A stretch of DNA of 64,000 nucleotides from Ziziphus jujuba (GCF_031755915.1 NC_083388.1:14582501-14646500); one strand, 5' to 3'; positions 33,560-45,123 are shown, numbered from the stretch's first letter. The notes: generated by a model from the sequence alone, not told the origin. Numbers and translations: made by a program.

Positions 33560-34260
33560 TTGTAAATGGTGCAGAATTGGTACTAAAGTCCTCCATGAAT
33601 CTCCTGTAAAAATTAGTAAGACCATGAAAACTTCTAACATTGGTTATAAATGCAGAGGTTGACCATTCCCTAATTGTCTATACTTTTTCATTGTTAACTT
33701 TGATGCCTTCTGCACTAACAACAAAACCTAAAAATACAAGTTTACTAGTTCAAGAAGTTCAGTTTTTAATGTTAGCATACAATTTTTCATTTCTTAAAAC
33801 ATCACACATAGCCCTAAAATGCTCAACATGCTCCTCTAAATTTCGGCTATATATTAAGATGTCATCAAAATACACAACAACAAATTTTCATAAATATGCT
33901 CTTAAACATGATTCAAAAGACATATAAATATACTAGGTGTATTAGTTAAAACAAAAGGCATAACTAGTCACTCATACAATCCTTGTTTAGTTTAAAAAGT
34001 TGTTTTCCATTCATCATTCTCTTTTATGCGAATTTGATGATATCTACTTTTAAGATCAATTTAAGAGAAAATACAAGCACTATACAATTCATCAAGCATA
34101 TCATCCAACCTTGGTATTGGATATCTATACTTAATGGTTATATTATTAATGGTCTTACAATCAGCACACAATCTCCATATTCCATCGTTTTTAGACACGA
34201 ATAACACAAGTACAACAGAAGGACTCATACTTTCTCTAACATTGTAATTCCTTTGTTTCC
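33560..34260 (-). pseudogene. gypsy element 2 reverse transcriptase (partial)
   Basis: The minus-strand reading includes the [20 protein letters not shown] block near 34150-34090, an IKEN-EW block, and the YFDD active site at 33861-33872. It then continues into an L-T-N-V-R-S-F-H-G-L-x-x-F-Y-R-R-F-x-like thumb segment near 33640-33600. Multiple stops. Confidence 0.8.
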
Positions 34261-34899
34261 TCTAGATTGGTTCTATTTGTAGTCTTGTTGGGAATTAAAG
34301 CTCTAGGAATAAAATCTATTTGATATTTAATTCCTATTAATGGAGGTAATCCATTAGAAATCTCCTCTAGAAAGACATTTCATATTCCTGCAGAGACATA
34401 ATGGAACTAGGCAAAACAGGATCATTAGGGTTAATTAAAAAATTCAAACATTCTTTGTGCATCATTACAAACATTGGCTTCTTGTTCAAGAAAGCTTTCT
34501 TAATTTCACTCTGTTTTGCATAAAATGCCTTTATTTTCTTTTCCCTCTTTCCTTTTTGTTTTTCTTTTTCTTTCCTTTCACTTTCACCCATGGATTTGAC
34601 ACTCTCTTTCTTGAAATGTAGCTCGACCTCACGTGATTTCTCCTTCTTTGAGTTTCGTTATTGGCCAAAGATGGAATCATTCTCTCTCCTTTTTTATTTT
34701 TGACTTCTCTTGCAATTTTCTTCCCATTGACTTTTGAATGGCTATTTAATCTTCTAGTACTTCTTTAGGAGATAATGGTGTAAGTAAAACTCTTTTATCT
34801 TTAAAATTAAACTCATACTTGTTAGTTTAAACATAATGCACAACATCCTTACCATATTGCCAAGGAAGGCCTAATAAAAAGTGCCCAGCCTTCATAGGA

Positions 34900-35400
34900 A
34901 ATACATCACATCAAACTTCATCAATGTATTTCTTAATAATAAAAGTAATCCTAACTTGTTTAGTCACCTTTACATAACCACTATCATTCAAACATTGTAA
35001 CCTATAAGGATCTTGATGTTTAAAGGTAGGTAAACCTAGTTTTTCAACAAGCAAAGTACTAGCAACATTTGTACAACTACCACCATCAATTATCACACTA
35101 CGTACCATGTCTTGAATTTTACATCTAGTGTTAAAAGATATTCTCACATTGTATATCATTCTCATCTTTGTACAATGCCAATGCTCGCCTCACTACCAAA
35201 ATTAATCCTTCATGATATGGCAGCTTTTCCTCGTCTCCATAATCATTGCAATCTTTCAAAGGAGTCATCGTACTGTCACTTGAATCCTCCTCCTCAGACT
35301 CTACTTCTCCACTCTCTTGTATGACCATTGTTATTCAATTTGGATATTGGCTAGCTACATGTCTTCTGCTTTGACACTTGAAACATATTATATCACGATT
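34900..35400 (-). pseudogene. gypsy element 2 zinc knuckle and protease
   Basis: The zinc knuckle near 35390-35350 reads C-F-K-C-Q-S-R-R-H-V-A-S-Q-Y: the last cysteine is tyrosine, as in element 3, and the central glycine is arginine. The protease (34911-35165) has I-I-D-G-G-S-C-T-N-V where D-S-G is usual, so serine is replaced by glycine. A linker of acidic residues lies between (35131-35328). Confidence 0.75.
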
Positions 35401-35639
35401 ACGAGAAGGAGCTAGATTGCTCTTACTTGATTGGAATAGCTTAGAACTTTCAGCCTTAGCTTCTATTTTTAGCCTTAAAAATCTGGTTTAGCTTTCTTGA
35501 TGCTCCACGGATTGGGCGTTGATTTCTAAGGGCTTAATGAACTAGATACACATGCGGTACCCCTCCTTTTGAGTTGTTGCTCTATTTTGATTTCCATATG
35601 CAACATCTCCTCAAAATCCATGTATTGGTGCAAATCCAC

Positions 35640-36130
35640 TTAGTTAACAATGTTCTTGTTCAAACCTGTTAGAAGTTGAGCCATTGTAGATTCCTCGTCC
35701 TCCATCATATCAACTCCAATCATGAGAGCCTTCATCTTTTTGTGGTACTCCTCTACACTCCTTGAACCCCAGAAAAAGGTTTGTGACTTTTGATAAATAC
35801 TATGATAATAATGGTTAAATACAAACCTCTTTCTCATTAAAGTTTTCATCTTTTCCCATATGTAAGTTGGTGCTTGACCAACTTTCCTCCTAGTAGTGGG
35901 TTCCTTATCCCACCACTTTAAAGCATAGTTAAGAAACTCCACAATAGCTAGCTTAAAATTCTTAGATTCCAAGTAATTATGATAGTCAAAAACCATATAA
36001 ACTTTTTGCTTCCACTCAAGGTAAGTGTCATGACTATCTTGCCATGGAATGAATGTATTTTAAGCTTGATATCCCCCATTGTCTTACCCATAGTTCCTAC
36101 TTATACTAGTTGAACCAACCTCTTCATCTC
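35640..36130 (-). pseudogene. gypsy element 2 gag
   Basis: The open piece 35640-35996 carries the gag retrotransposon signature: a W-W-D pair, the MRKRFVFNHYYH block, and the E-E-Y-H-K-K-M-K-A-L block. The upstream start is broken near 36000-36130. The leader to the LTR (36131-37320) has no gene and includes a poly-T run at 36296-36310. Confidence 0.75.
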
Positions 36131-37322
36131 CCAAACCATCTATTCAAGAAAAAAATTAGCAATAAAAGCACAATAATATAAGAAATCCTCACAATTTCAC
36201 TCCTTCATGTGTTTCACTCACTTAAGGTCTCAACATTTATGTTTACACACCAATTTTGGCTTTTATCCTCTAAAGAGCTCACACTCTCTTGCCTTTTTTT
36301 TTTTTTTTTCTTTCTTGGTCAAATCTATTGGTTCTTTGCAGAATAGATCCCAAACAATACTAAGCTAATAATTAGGTCCAATTAATTTATCAAAAAGATT
36401 GACTAACTTAGAAAAACAAAAATCAAGCAAAGAAAAAACAAATAATAGAAGACCAATTTCGGCCAATGCATGAAATTGACTCAAGAATTAAAATAAAATT
36501 ACCACAAGAGCAAATCTAGAAATAACAAATGATTTAGATAGCAAAAGACAATTTAAGATGACAAATGATCAATTAAACCTAGGAATCAAATAGTAAGAAA
36601 ACAATACCTTGAATCGGCCTTAATTGTCTCTTTAAATCTTAAGGCTTAATGCTCCTTTTTCTAGCCAAACCTAAATCACTCAATTAGCAATATATATCTT
36701 AATCAAAACCAGCAGCAAGATCTTATTAATCTTCACAATAGATTTGGTTTTCACCCCCTTGTTTATATTTTTTTTCTTGCATTAAAACAGCAGCAACAAT
36801 ATCACCAAATATCAATCTTAATCTAAGTAATTCAACACAATTCACAAATTACACCAGTGAATAAAGTTTGATTCAATTTGATTCCACTAATATATTTCTG
36901 CAAGGATGCAATCTGATTCAAATTTCTTTTTATCAAGATACTATGATGATAATGAAAAATTAATGACTAGAATTCAGTAAGAACATACTACACAAAATCC
37001 AAATTCTTCAAAGAAAAAAACTGATGCAATTTTGGCCAAAATTCAAGATTAGGAAATAGTAATCAATTTTTTTCTAAGTGAACAAACACAAGGACACCAA
37101 AAATTTCAGACCAAAACAAAAATTGATACTCAAGAAAACCTAAAAAAATTCAAACTAAAACAAAACCTAACATAAGACGATTTTTTTTTTTTTTCATATT
37201 TGATGATGATGAAGAAACTAACACAAATATATTAATAAGAATGCAATCTAACCTAATGCTAAATTGCAACAAGAACGTAAAAAATCCAAACTAAAAGATA
37301 ACCAAACCTAAAAATTAGAAAT

Positions 37323-37340
37323 CATACTCTAATACCAAAT
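37323..37340 (-). other. primer binding site of gypsy element 2
   Basis: Adjacent to the LTR start at 37341, the minus strand reads ATTTGGTATTAGAGTATG, matching the initiator tRNA-Met primer site except at two or three positions. Confidence 0.7.
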
Positions 37341-38256
37341 TGATACGAGCCTAAGCACTCAAACCTAGATTCATACAAACTAATACTCGATTGTCTAATT
37401 GATTCAAATTTTATAGAATGAATGATGGGTTACGGAAATACCCTATTGATAAGTCAAAGTTTAAACTTTAATTCCCAAGTTAGAAAAGTTCAAAAGATAG
37501 TTGTTAGAGAACCAAAAGGCTTAACTCTCACAAGTATTAAATTTGTTGAAGATCAAAAGTTGTTGTATTAAAGAAATTGAAGCCTTTTTATAGGCAAAAG
37601 TACATGAAAATAAGATTAGGAAATTAAATTTGTTTCCTAAAACCCTAAATTCTAACTTATTTCCTAGTTTAAATTAGGCTAGTCAATTCTTTTGTAGTTT
37701 AGATTAGTGACTAATTATATAACAACTTAAGATTAGGAAACTAGTTAAAATTAATTGTCCAGCTAAAAATAATTAAAAACATAATACAAATTAAAGGTTT
37801 CCTAATTTCAAAATAAGACTAAAATTGTAAAACTTGGAGAATAAATAACTTGGTAATCAAGCAAAACACATAATTTGGACTAAAAAGGAAGCAAGCTTAT
37901 TTCTTTCTTTTCAAGCTATGTTAGACAGCCATTTAAATGCCACATGTCATGCCACATATCTAAGGATGTCATGCCATCAAAGTGCCACATCATCATGCTA
38001 TTGTAAAATGATCAAATTGCCCCTAACATTGGTCTCCTTTATGCTTTTGTATCCGCAACCTTTAATGCTCAATATTATTGCTAATTTTGATTCTTCCTCA
38101 GCAAAACTCTTGCACTCTTGATTGATAAGAGCCTCCCAGATAAGATCATTCAATGCTTCTTTAAACTTCTTTACTCGAGCTCTTGTAATTGATCCACTTA
38201 GCAACTCCAATGGCTCAGGACTCCATCTTTGAGTGCTCCCAAGATGAACCTTATCA
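37341..38256 (-). repeat. shared LTR between gypsy elements 2 and 3 (LTR A)
   Basis: It starts TGATACGAGCC and ends ACCTTATCA. A primer site adjoins one end (37323-37340) and a polypurine tract the other (38257 on), so it is at once 5' LTR of element 2 and 3' LTR of element 3. It has about 110 bp, rich in CCACAT and GATGTCATGCC words (about 37910-38035), that LTR B lacks. On the minus strand the pol tail continues without a stop from the polypurine tract into the LTR to about 37998. Confidence 0.88.
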
Positions 38257-38288
38257 TTCCCCTCCTCTTGAAGATGATTTATCCTCAA
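37998..38288 (-). CDS. pol C-terminal tail crossing the polypurine tract into the LTR (element 3)
   Basis: A minus-strand frame of 96 codons starts within the last part of internal pol (L-R-I-N-H-L-Q-E-E-G-N-D-K-V), passes over the polypurine tract, and continues for about 85 codons in LTR A. It includes a SITRARVKKFKEALNDLI motif. The same kind of tail (G-P-I-T-x-A-Q-A-K-R-F-K-D) occurs in the LTRs of the element 1 family. Pol that ends inside the 3' LTR is known from CRM-type chromoviruses; here it is not part of an intact polyprotein, because upstream integrase is broken. Confidence 0.7.
   Translation of the reverse strand: MRINHLQEEGNDKVHLGSTQRWSPEPLELLSGSITRARVKKFKEALNDLIWEALINQECKSFAEEESKLAIILSIKGCGYKSIKETNVRGNLIILQ
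38257..38272 (-). other. polypurine tract of gypsy element 3
   Basis: On the minus strand: TTCAAGAGGAGGGGAA immediately before the LTR. It also codes Q-E-E-G-N of the pol tail. Confidence 0.75.
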
Positions 38289-38299
38289 ATCATTACTTG

Positions 38300-39600
38300 C
38301 ATCAAAAGAGGATAAGTCAGATACATTAAAAGTAGCACTAACGTTATACTCACTTAGAAGATCTAGCTTATAAGCATGGTCTCCAATCTTCTACAATACT
38401 TGGAATGGACCATCTCCTCTTGGCATAAGTTTTAATTTCCTTCACTCAAGAAATCTCTCTTTCCTAAGGTGCAACCAAACCCAATCTCCAAGCTCAAAGA
38501 CAATCTTCTTTCTTCTTTTGTTGGCTTGTTTTGCATATTACTTTGTCTTCCTCTTTATGTTTGCATGTGCATTTTCATGTAGAAGCTTGACCAATTCGAC
38601 TTTCCTCTTCCCCTCTACACTAGCTCTTTTACTTAAAAGTAATGGTGATAAATCCAATGGAATTAAAGGACTAAAATTATCAACAAGTTCAAAATGTGAA
38701 AAATTAGTAATAGAATAGTCCTATTGTATGCAAACTCTACATGTGGTAAGTACCATTCCCAAGTTTTAATGTTTTTACTAATTAAAGCTCTTAACAAGGT
38801 AGACAAAGTCCTATTTACTACTTCTTTTTTACTGTTAATCTGAGAATGATAAGAAGTAGAAAACACAATTTAGTACCTAGTTTGACTCATATAGTCTTCC
38901 AAAAATAACTTAAGAATTTAGCATCTCTATCAAAGACTATTGTTCTAAGCATACCATGTAACCTAATAATTTCTTTGGAAAACAAGTTAGCAATATGAGA
39001 TGCATCATTTTTTTTGTGACAAGCACTAAAGTATGCCATTTTTTAAAACCTATCAACCACAACAAAAATAGGATCCCTACAACTCTTTATTCTAGGTAAT
39101 CCTAATATAAAACCCAAGAGATATCAATCCAAGGATGACTAGGTATGGGTAATGGCATGTATAATCCATGAAGGTTCAATTTTGATTTAGGTTGTTTACA
39201 CTTAATACATCTGTTATAAATTTTCTCTACATCCTTTCTCATGTATGGCCAATAAAAATGTTCATACAATATAGCTAATGTCTTAGCTACACCAAAATGC
39301 CCCATTAAACCTCTATAATGAGATTCACTAACCAACAATTCATGCAAACTACAATTAGAAATGCATAATTTATCTTTTTTAAAGATGAAACCATCATAAA
39401 GATAAAATTTACCTTCAACATGCCTTTCACATTGCAAATAAATTTCAGCAAAATCTTCATCACTTACATAAAGGCCTTTAATATGTTCAAGCCCTAATAA
39501 CTTACCATTCAAAGTGGAAAGTAAAGTATACCTTTTTGATAATGCATCGGCCACTACATTATTTTTATCTGATTTGTACTTCAATTACATATGGAAAGGT
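38300..39600 (-). pseudogene. gypsy element 3 integrase and RNase H end
   Basis: In the open piece 39102-39584 the RNase H end (a V-A-D-A-L-S-K-R block) leads into the integrase zinc-binding H-x-H...C-x2-C (H-Y-R-G-L-M-G-H-F-G near the start, C-I-K-C near the end). The catalytic core at 39100-38660 is broken, with a late [16 protein letters not shown] block and a final VEFAYNR block (38663-38866). The C-terminal region near 38510-38300 has a DLVWL-type block and L-M-P-R-G-D-G-P-F. Several stops. Confidence 0.82.
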
Positions 39601-39639
39601 CTTAATGAATTCCATCCAACGTGTGTAAGGCCTATTGAG

Positions 39640-40860
39640 TTTAGTTTAACCCTTTTAATGCTTTAAAGACTCATGATCAGTGTGTAGTAAAAATTATTTT
39701 GGCCAAATGTAATGCTGCCACATCTACAATGCTCTAACTGACAAATAAAGCTCCTTGTCATACATCAGATAATTCAATGTAGCTCCACTTAATTTCTTGT
39801 TGAAATAGGCGATGGGTCTACCTTCTTGCATAAGAATAGCTCCTATACCAATACCTGATGCATCACACTTAACTTCAAATATTTTAGCAAAGTTAAGCAA
39901 AGAAGGCAAAGGTCCATTAGTAAGTTTATCTTTCAGTAAAATAAAAGACTTCCCTTACTCCTTTCCCCATTTAAAGCCTTGATAACTTCCGTAAGTGGTG
40001 CAACAATGGTATTGAAGTCCTTCACAAATCTCTTATAAGAATTAACGAGACCATGAAAACTTCTAACATTGGTTAGAGATGTGTTGGCCATTCCCTAATT
40101 GCCTATACATTTTCATTGTCAACATTGATACCTTATGCACTAACAACAAAATCTAAAAATACAAGTTTACTAGTGCAAAAAGAATACTTTTAAGGTTAGC
40201 ATAGAATTTTTTTTTCTTAAAAGATCACACAAAGGCCTAAGATGCTCAACATGCTCTTTTAAATTTTGAATATATATTAAGATGTCATCAAAATACACAA
40301 TAACAAATTTTCATAAATATGCTTTTAAAACATAATTCATAAAACGTATTAATGTACTAAGTGCATTAATTAAATCAAAAGGCATAATTAGTCATTCGTA
40401 CAATCCATATTTAGTTTTAAAAGTCATTTTCCATTCATCACCCTCTTTCATGCGAATTTGATGATATCCACTTTTAAGATCAATTTTAGAGAAAACACAA
40501 ACACCACGCAATTCATCAAGCATATCATCTAACCTTGGTACTGGATGTCTATACTTAATGATTATATTATTAATAGCCTTACAATCAACATACATTCTCT
40601 ATATTCCATCTTTTTTTGGAAATAATAACACAGGCACAGCATAAGATATTATACTTTCTCTAACATAGCCTTAATTAAGAAGTTCACTTAACTGACGTTT
40701 CAATTGCTTTGTTTCCTGTATATTGGTTCTGTATGCAGGCTTATTGAGAATTGAAGCTTTAGGAATGAAATATATTTTATATTTAATTCCTCTTAATGAA
40801 AGTAATCCTTTAGGAGTCACATTTGGGAAGACATTTTCATATTCCTACAAAAAAGATATA
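39640..40860 (-). pseudogene. gypsy element 3 reverse transcriptase and RNase H
   Basis: RT fingers and palm are in the open piece 40392-40595 ([32 protein letters not shown]). The YFDD active site is at 40284-40295. RNase H (39724-39909) has a [13 protein letters not shown] block and a [11 protein letters not shown] block. Several stops and shifts separate them. Confidence 0.85.
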
Positions 40861-41419
40861 AAGGAACTAGGCAGAACAAGATCATCAAGGCTAGCCAAAT
40901 AACTCAAATAACATTCTTTATGCATCATTACAAATATTGGCTTCTTACTCAAGAAAGCTTTCTTAATTTCACTCTGTTTTGCATAAAATGCCTCTTTTTT
41001 CCTTCTCTTCTTTCCCTCTTGTTTTTCTTTCTCTTTCCTCTCACTTTTACCCACAGATTTTTCCTCCTTTGAATTTTTATTAATGGTTGAAGGTGGAATC
41101 ATTCTCTCTCCCTTTTTATTTTTGGCCTCTTTTGTAATTTGATTCCCCAATTACTTTTGAATGGTTGTTTGATCTTTCAGTACCTATCTAGAAGATATGG
41201 TACAAATACAACTCTTTTACCTTTAAAATAAAACACATACTTATTAGTTTGACCATGATGCAAGGCATCCTTGTCATATTACCAAGGATAGCCTAATAAC
41301 AAGTACTTAGCCTCCATAAGAACTACATCACACAACACTTTATCAATGTATTTCTTGATAGTAAAAGTAACCCTAACTTGTTTAATCACCTTTACATCAC
41401 CACTATCATTCAACCATTG

Positions 41420-41558
41420 TCACCTATAAGGATCTTGATGTTTAAAGGTAGATAAACCTAGTTTTTCAATAAGCAAAGTACTAATAACATTTTCATAACT
41501 TCCACCACCAATTATCACACTACATACCTTATCTTGAATTTTACATATAGTGTGAAAG
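41420..41558 (-). pseudogene. gypsy element 3 protease, 3' part up to the solo LTR
   Basis: The minus-strand frame reads a protease with I-I-G-G-G-S (the D-S-G site replaced) and L-L-I-E-K-L-G-L. Its upstream part is cut by the solo LTR at 41560; the continuation is at 42693 and beyond. The same substitution pattern as element 2 suggests a common inactive parent. Confidence 0.75.
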
Positions 41559-41559
41559 A

Positions 41560-41564
41560 TGTTC
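41560..41564. other. target-site duplication TGTTC (left) of the solo LTR
   Basis: TGTTC here and at 42688-42692 flank the solo LTR. Confidence 0.85.
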
Positions 41565-42687
41565 TGATGAGAATCAGCCCGAGCTTGCACAACCGACAAC
41601 ATGCTGGGGTACCGACCCGATACGGATGAAGACCGGGCCAATCACTATAGCTCAAGCTAAGAGGTTTAAGGATCACCTTGCTACCTTTATCCAGGGCATA
41701 ATCTATTCTCAAGAGGGCGTGTCTATTCCCGAAGAATCAAGACCTTTTTTGAGCATACAAGTGGTGGAAGCCGATACGCTCGAATAGCGGTTTTGGTACT
41801 TTTAAGGAGTCCAGGTAGCATGAAATGGTTCCAATGCTTCATGGATTCAATGCAAATGTCTAAGAGGATATGTAATCAAGTCAAGGTAGCTTCAAAACCA
41901 TTCAAAAGAGGGGTGTGCGCATAAGTAGAAATTTGGCTGGATTTTTGTTGTTTTCTTGCTGGCTTTACTGTTTGCTGAGCTGGCTTTTTCTCTTTCTTCC
42001 AAGAAAGGAAAACGTGTGGGACTTCATGGTCAGCTTATTTGGAATCCTACAAAGCATGTTGAAGCTGATTGAGCTTAAATTGGTCAAAGACTGGTCAAAG
42101 TCAACTTAGTTAAAAAGCTAGTATTTTAGTTTCCTAATTTGATTTTACTTTTTATTTTAGGAAATTACCATTACTTTTTTGTTTTTATTTATTTATTTTC
42201 TAGACAAATAAGTTTAGGAAATTTATTATTTTAATATTTTCATTGTAAATTAATTAATTCCTAATTCAAAAATAAAGGAATTAATTAATCCAAACTAGTT
42301 TAGGAAAGGAGTGAGAAATTCGGTCACTTTAGGAAACCACATGTATGGCCGGTTTTTCTCTTTAGTTTTAGGGTTTTATTTTTTTTTTCTTTAGCCTATA
42401 TAAGGATTTATTTTTTAGGAAGAACACACCATTAATAATATTCAGAATTTATTTTGTGAGATTAAATTTCTCTTTGTTCTTTTGAACACTTAAAATACCA
42501 TTAAAGAGTGAGTATTTTAGTTTGACTTATCAATAGGACATCCATCACCTATTGCGGCATCTTCACTATACCAAGGTTTCTAATCACAAGTTGGTTAGGG
42601 GTCAAGGTGACCATTAGAACTTGAACATAATTAGATCAGGGCTAATATAATACGGGTTTAGGAGTAGGTCGTCCTAGGTTCGTATCA
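41565..42687 (+). repeat. solo LTR of the gypsy element 1 family, opposite orientation
   Basis: 1123 bp from TGATGAGAATC to TTCGTATCA, the reverse complement of the LTRs at 2348, 7730 and 32138. The 5-bp TSD TGTTC is perfect. No internal sequence adjoins it. It also shows the true LTR end (TGATGAGAATC), which fixes the boundaries of element 1. Confidence 0.92.
41566..41787 (+). CDS. open pol-tail frame inside the solo LTR
   Basis: Starting with the second base of the LTR, 73 sense codons are followed by TAG. There is no start codon at the beginning because in a full element the frame enters from pol across the polypurine tract. Visible blocks are QPELAQPTT, TGPITIAQAKRFKDHLATFI and VSIPEESRPFLSIQVVEAD. 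In a solo LTR it is not expressed as a protein, so it is a record of the coding capacity of the parent. The other three LTRs of this family show the same frame with more damage. Confidence 0.6.
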   Translation, partial: DENQPELAQPTTCWGTDPIRMKTGPITIAQAKRFKDHLATFIQGIIYSQEGVSIPEESRPFLSIQVVEADTLE

Positions 42688-42692
42688 TGTTC

Positions 42693-43300
42693 TCACATTA
42701 TATATCCTCCTCATCTTTATACAATGTCAATGCTCGCCTTGCCACCAAATTCAATCTTTCATGATGTGACAGCTCTTCCTCGTCTCTATAATCATTATAA
42801 TCTTCCAAAGGTGGTATCTCATTATCACCTGAACCCTCCTCCTAAAACATTACTTCTCCACTCTCTTGTATGACCATTTTCCTTTGATTTGGATATTGGC
42901 TAGCTATATGTCCCTTGCTTTGACACTTGAAACACATTATATCATGATTATGAGAAGGGGTTGAACTGCTGTTACTTGATTGGAGTGGCTTAAAACTTTT
43001 GGCTTTCGCTTCTATTTTTAGCCTTGAATTTGATTGGAAATCTGGTTTAACTTTGTTGGTGCTCCACGGATTGGTTGTTGATTTTCAAAGGCTTGGTGCA
43101 CTAGATACACATGCGGTACCCCTCCTCTTGAGTTGTTGCTCTATTATGATTGTCATATGCAATATTTCCTCAAAATCCATGTATTGGTGCAAATCCACTT
43201 GGTCAGTAATGTTTTTGCTCAAACCCACAAGAAATCGAGCCATTGTAGATTCCCCGTCCTCCACCATATCAACTCTAAGCAGTAGAGACTCCATCTTTTA
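42693..43300 (-). pseudogene. gypsy element 3 protease 5' part, zinc knuckle and gag C-terminal part
   Basis: The minus-strand zinc knuckle near 42940-42900 reads C-F-K-C-Q-S-K-G-H-I-A-S-Q-Y, with the last cysteine replaced by tyrosine. Gag sequence (43085-43294) has FLVGLSKNITDQVDL and the MDFEEILHM block. The protease frame continues to the solo LTR. Confidence 0.8.
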
Positions 43301-43938
43301 GTGGTACTTCCCTACACTCCTTGAACCTTAGGAAAAAAATTGTGACTTTTGATAAATACTACAATAATAATGGCTAGGTACAAACTTCTTTCTCATTAAA
43401 GTTTTCATCCATTCCTGTATGAAAATTAGTGCTTAGCTAGCTTTACTCCTAGTATTGCGTTCTTTATCCCACCACTTTAGAGCATAGTCAAGAAACTCCA
43501 CACTATCTAACTTGAACTTCTTAGATTCTGAGTAATCATGATAGTCAAAACCATCTCAACTTTTTGCTCTCAATCAAGGTAAGCATCGAGATCCATCTTA
43601 GCATGTAAAGAAGGTATTTTAAGCTTGATACCCCCATTGTCTTCCCTATGGTTCCTCCTTCTTGTATTAGTTGAATTCATCTCTTCATCTCCTAAACCAT
43701 CTCCATCGGTTCTATTAGTATGTTCATCTCGTTACACACCTTTTCCCCTATTTCTTCCAACTTGTAGGGAAATTTGTTGTACAGAAGCATCCATCCTTGA
43801 TTTGACTTCATTAATTTCTCCCATAAGGTCTTTAGTTTTCGCCTCCAATTTAGTCTTGAATTCTGCCTTGAGCTTCTCTGTCATGTCACCAATTAGAGCT
43901 TGTAAAAGTCTTATATCAAAATCTATTTTTTGTGCCAT
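43300..43938 (-). pseudogene. gypsy element 3 gag N-terminal part
   Basis: The start is the ATG at 43938. The open piece 43732-43938 has a lysine/glutamate-rich helical segment (M-T-E-K-L-K-A-E-F-K-T-K-L-E-A-K) that could form a coiled coil, as often in plant gypsy gags. The capsid region at 43560-43300 is broken. The leader from 43939 to 45108 has no gene. Confidence 0.7.
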
Positions 43939-45108
43939 TCATTCTAGAAAAAGATTAGTAATAAAAGTACAATAATATAAGAAATCCTCATAATTTCACT
44001 CCTTCATGTGTTTCACTCAATTAAGATCTTAACACTCGTGTTTGCACAACAATTTTGGCTTTTACCCTCTAATAAGCTCACTCTCTTGCCTTTTTTTCTC
44101 TCTTAGTCAAATCTATCAATTCTTTACAGACTAGATCCCAAACAATACTAAGCTAAAAATTAGGTCCAATTAACTTATCAACAAGATTGACTAACTTAGA
44201 AAAACAAGAAACAAGCCAAAAAAAAAAAAAGTAATAGAAAATTAGTTTCGGCCAATGAAAGAAATTGTCTCAAGAATTGAAACAAAATAACCACAAGAAC
44301 AAATCTGGAAATAACAAGTGATTTAGATACCAAAAGACAATTTAAGATGACAAATAATCAACTAAACCCAAGAATTAAAGAGTAAGAAAACAATACCTTG
44401 AATCGACCTTAATTTTTCTTTGAATCTTAAGGCTTAGTGCTCCTTTTTCTAGCCAAACTTAAATCATTCAATTTACAATATATATCTTAACCAAAACTAG
44501 CAGCAAGATCTTATTAATCTTCACAATAGATTTGGTTTTCATCCCCTTTTTTTTTAACCTTTTTTTCTTGTATTAAAATAGCAGCAACAATATTACCAAA
44601 TTTCAATCCCAGTCTAAGTAGTTCAACATAATTCATAAATTATACCAATGGATAAAGTTTGATTCAATTCAATTCCACTAATATATTTCGGCTAGGATGA
44701 AATTTAATGCAATTTTTTTATCAAGGTACTATGATGATAATGCAAAATTAATGACTCGAATTCAGTAAGAAAGTACCACACAAAAATCAAATTCTCCAAA
44801 GAGAACAACTGATACAATTTCGGCCAAAATTCAAGATTAGGAAATAGCAATCAATTTTTTTTTTAAGTGAATGGACATAATGACACCAAAAATTTCAGAC
44901 TTGAACAAAAACTGATCTTGAAGAAAACCTAAACAAATTTAGACTCAAACAAAACTGAACACAAAAGGAATTTTTTTCGGACTTGATGATGGTGAAGAAA
45001 CTAACACAAATATATTAATGAGAATGAAATCTAACCTAATGCTAAATTGCAGCAAGAACACAAAAAATCTAAATTAAAAGGTAATCAAATCTGAAAACTA
45101 GAAACCAT

Positions 45109-45120
45109 ACTCTGATACCA
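45109..45120 (-). other. primer binding site of gypsy element 3
   Basis: Minus-strand TGGTATCAGAGT, one mismatch from the initiator tRNA-Met primer site, three bases inside LTR B. Confidence 0.8.
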
Positions 45121-45123
45121 AAT

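Larger units (their letters stand above)
33515..37340 (-). mobile_element. truncated internal region of a second-family gypsy element (element 2)
   Basis: The minus-strand reading starts at the primer site next to LTR 37341 and runs through leader, gag, zinc knuckle, protease and RT. It stops about 350 bp beyond the RT active site, at about 33515; RNase H, integrase, polypurine tract and own 3' LTR are missing. It shares its only LTR with element 3, giving the order internal(partial)-LTR-internal-LTR. Confidence 0.85.
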
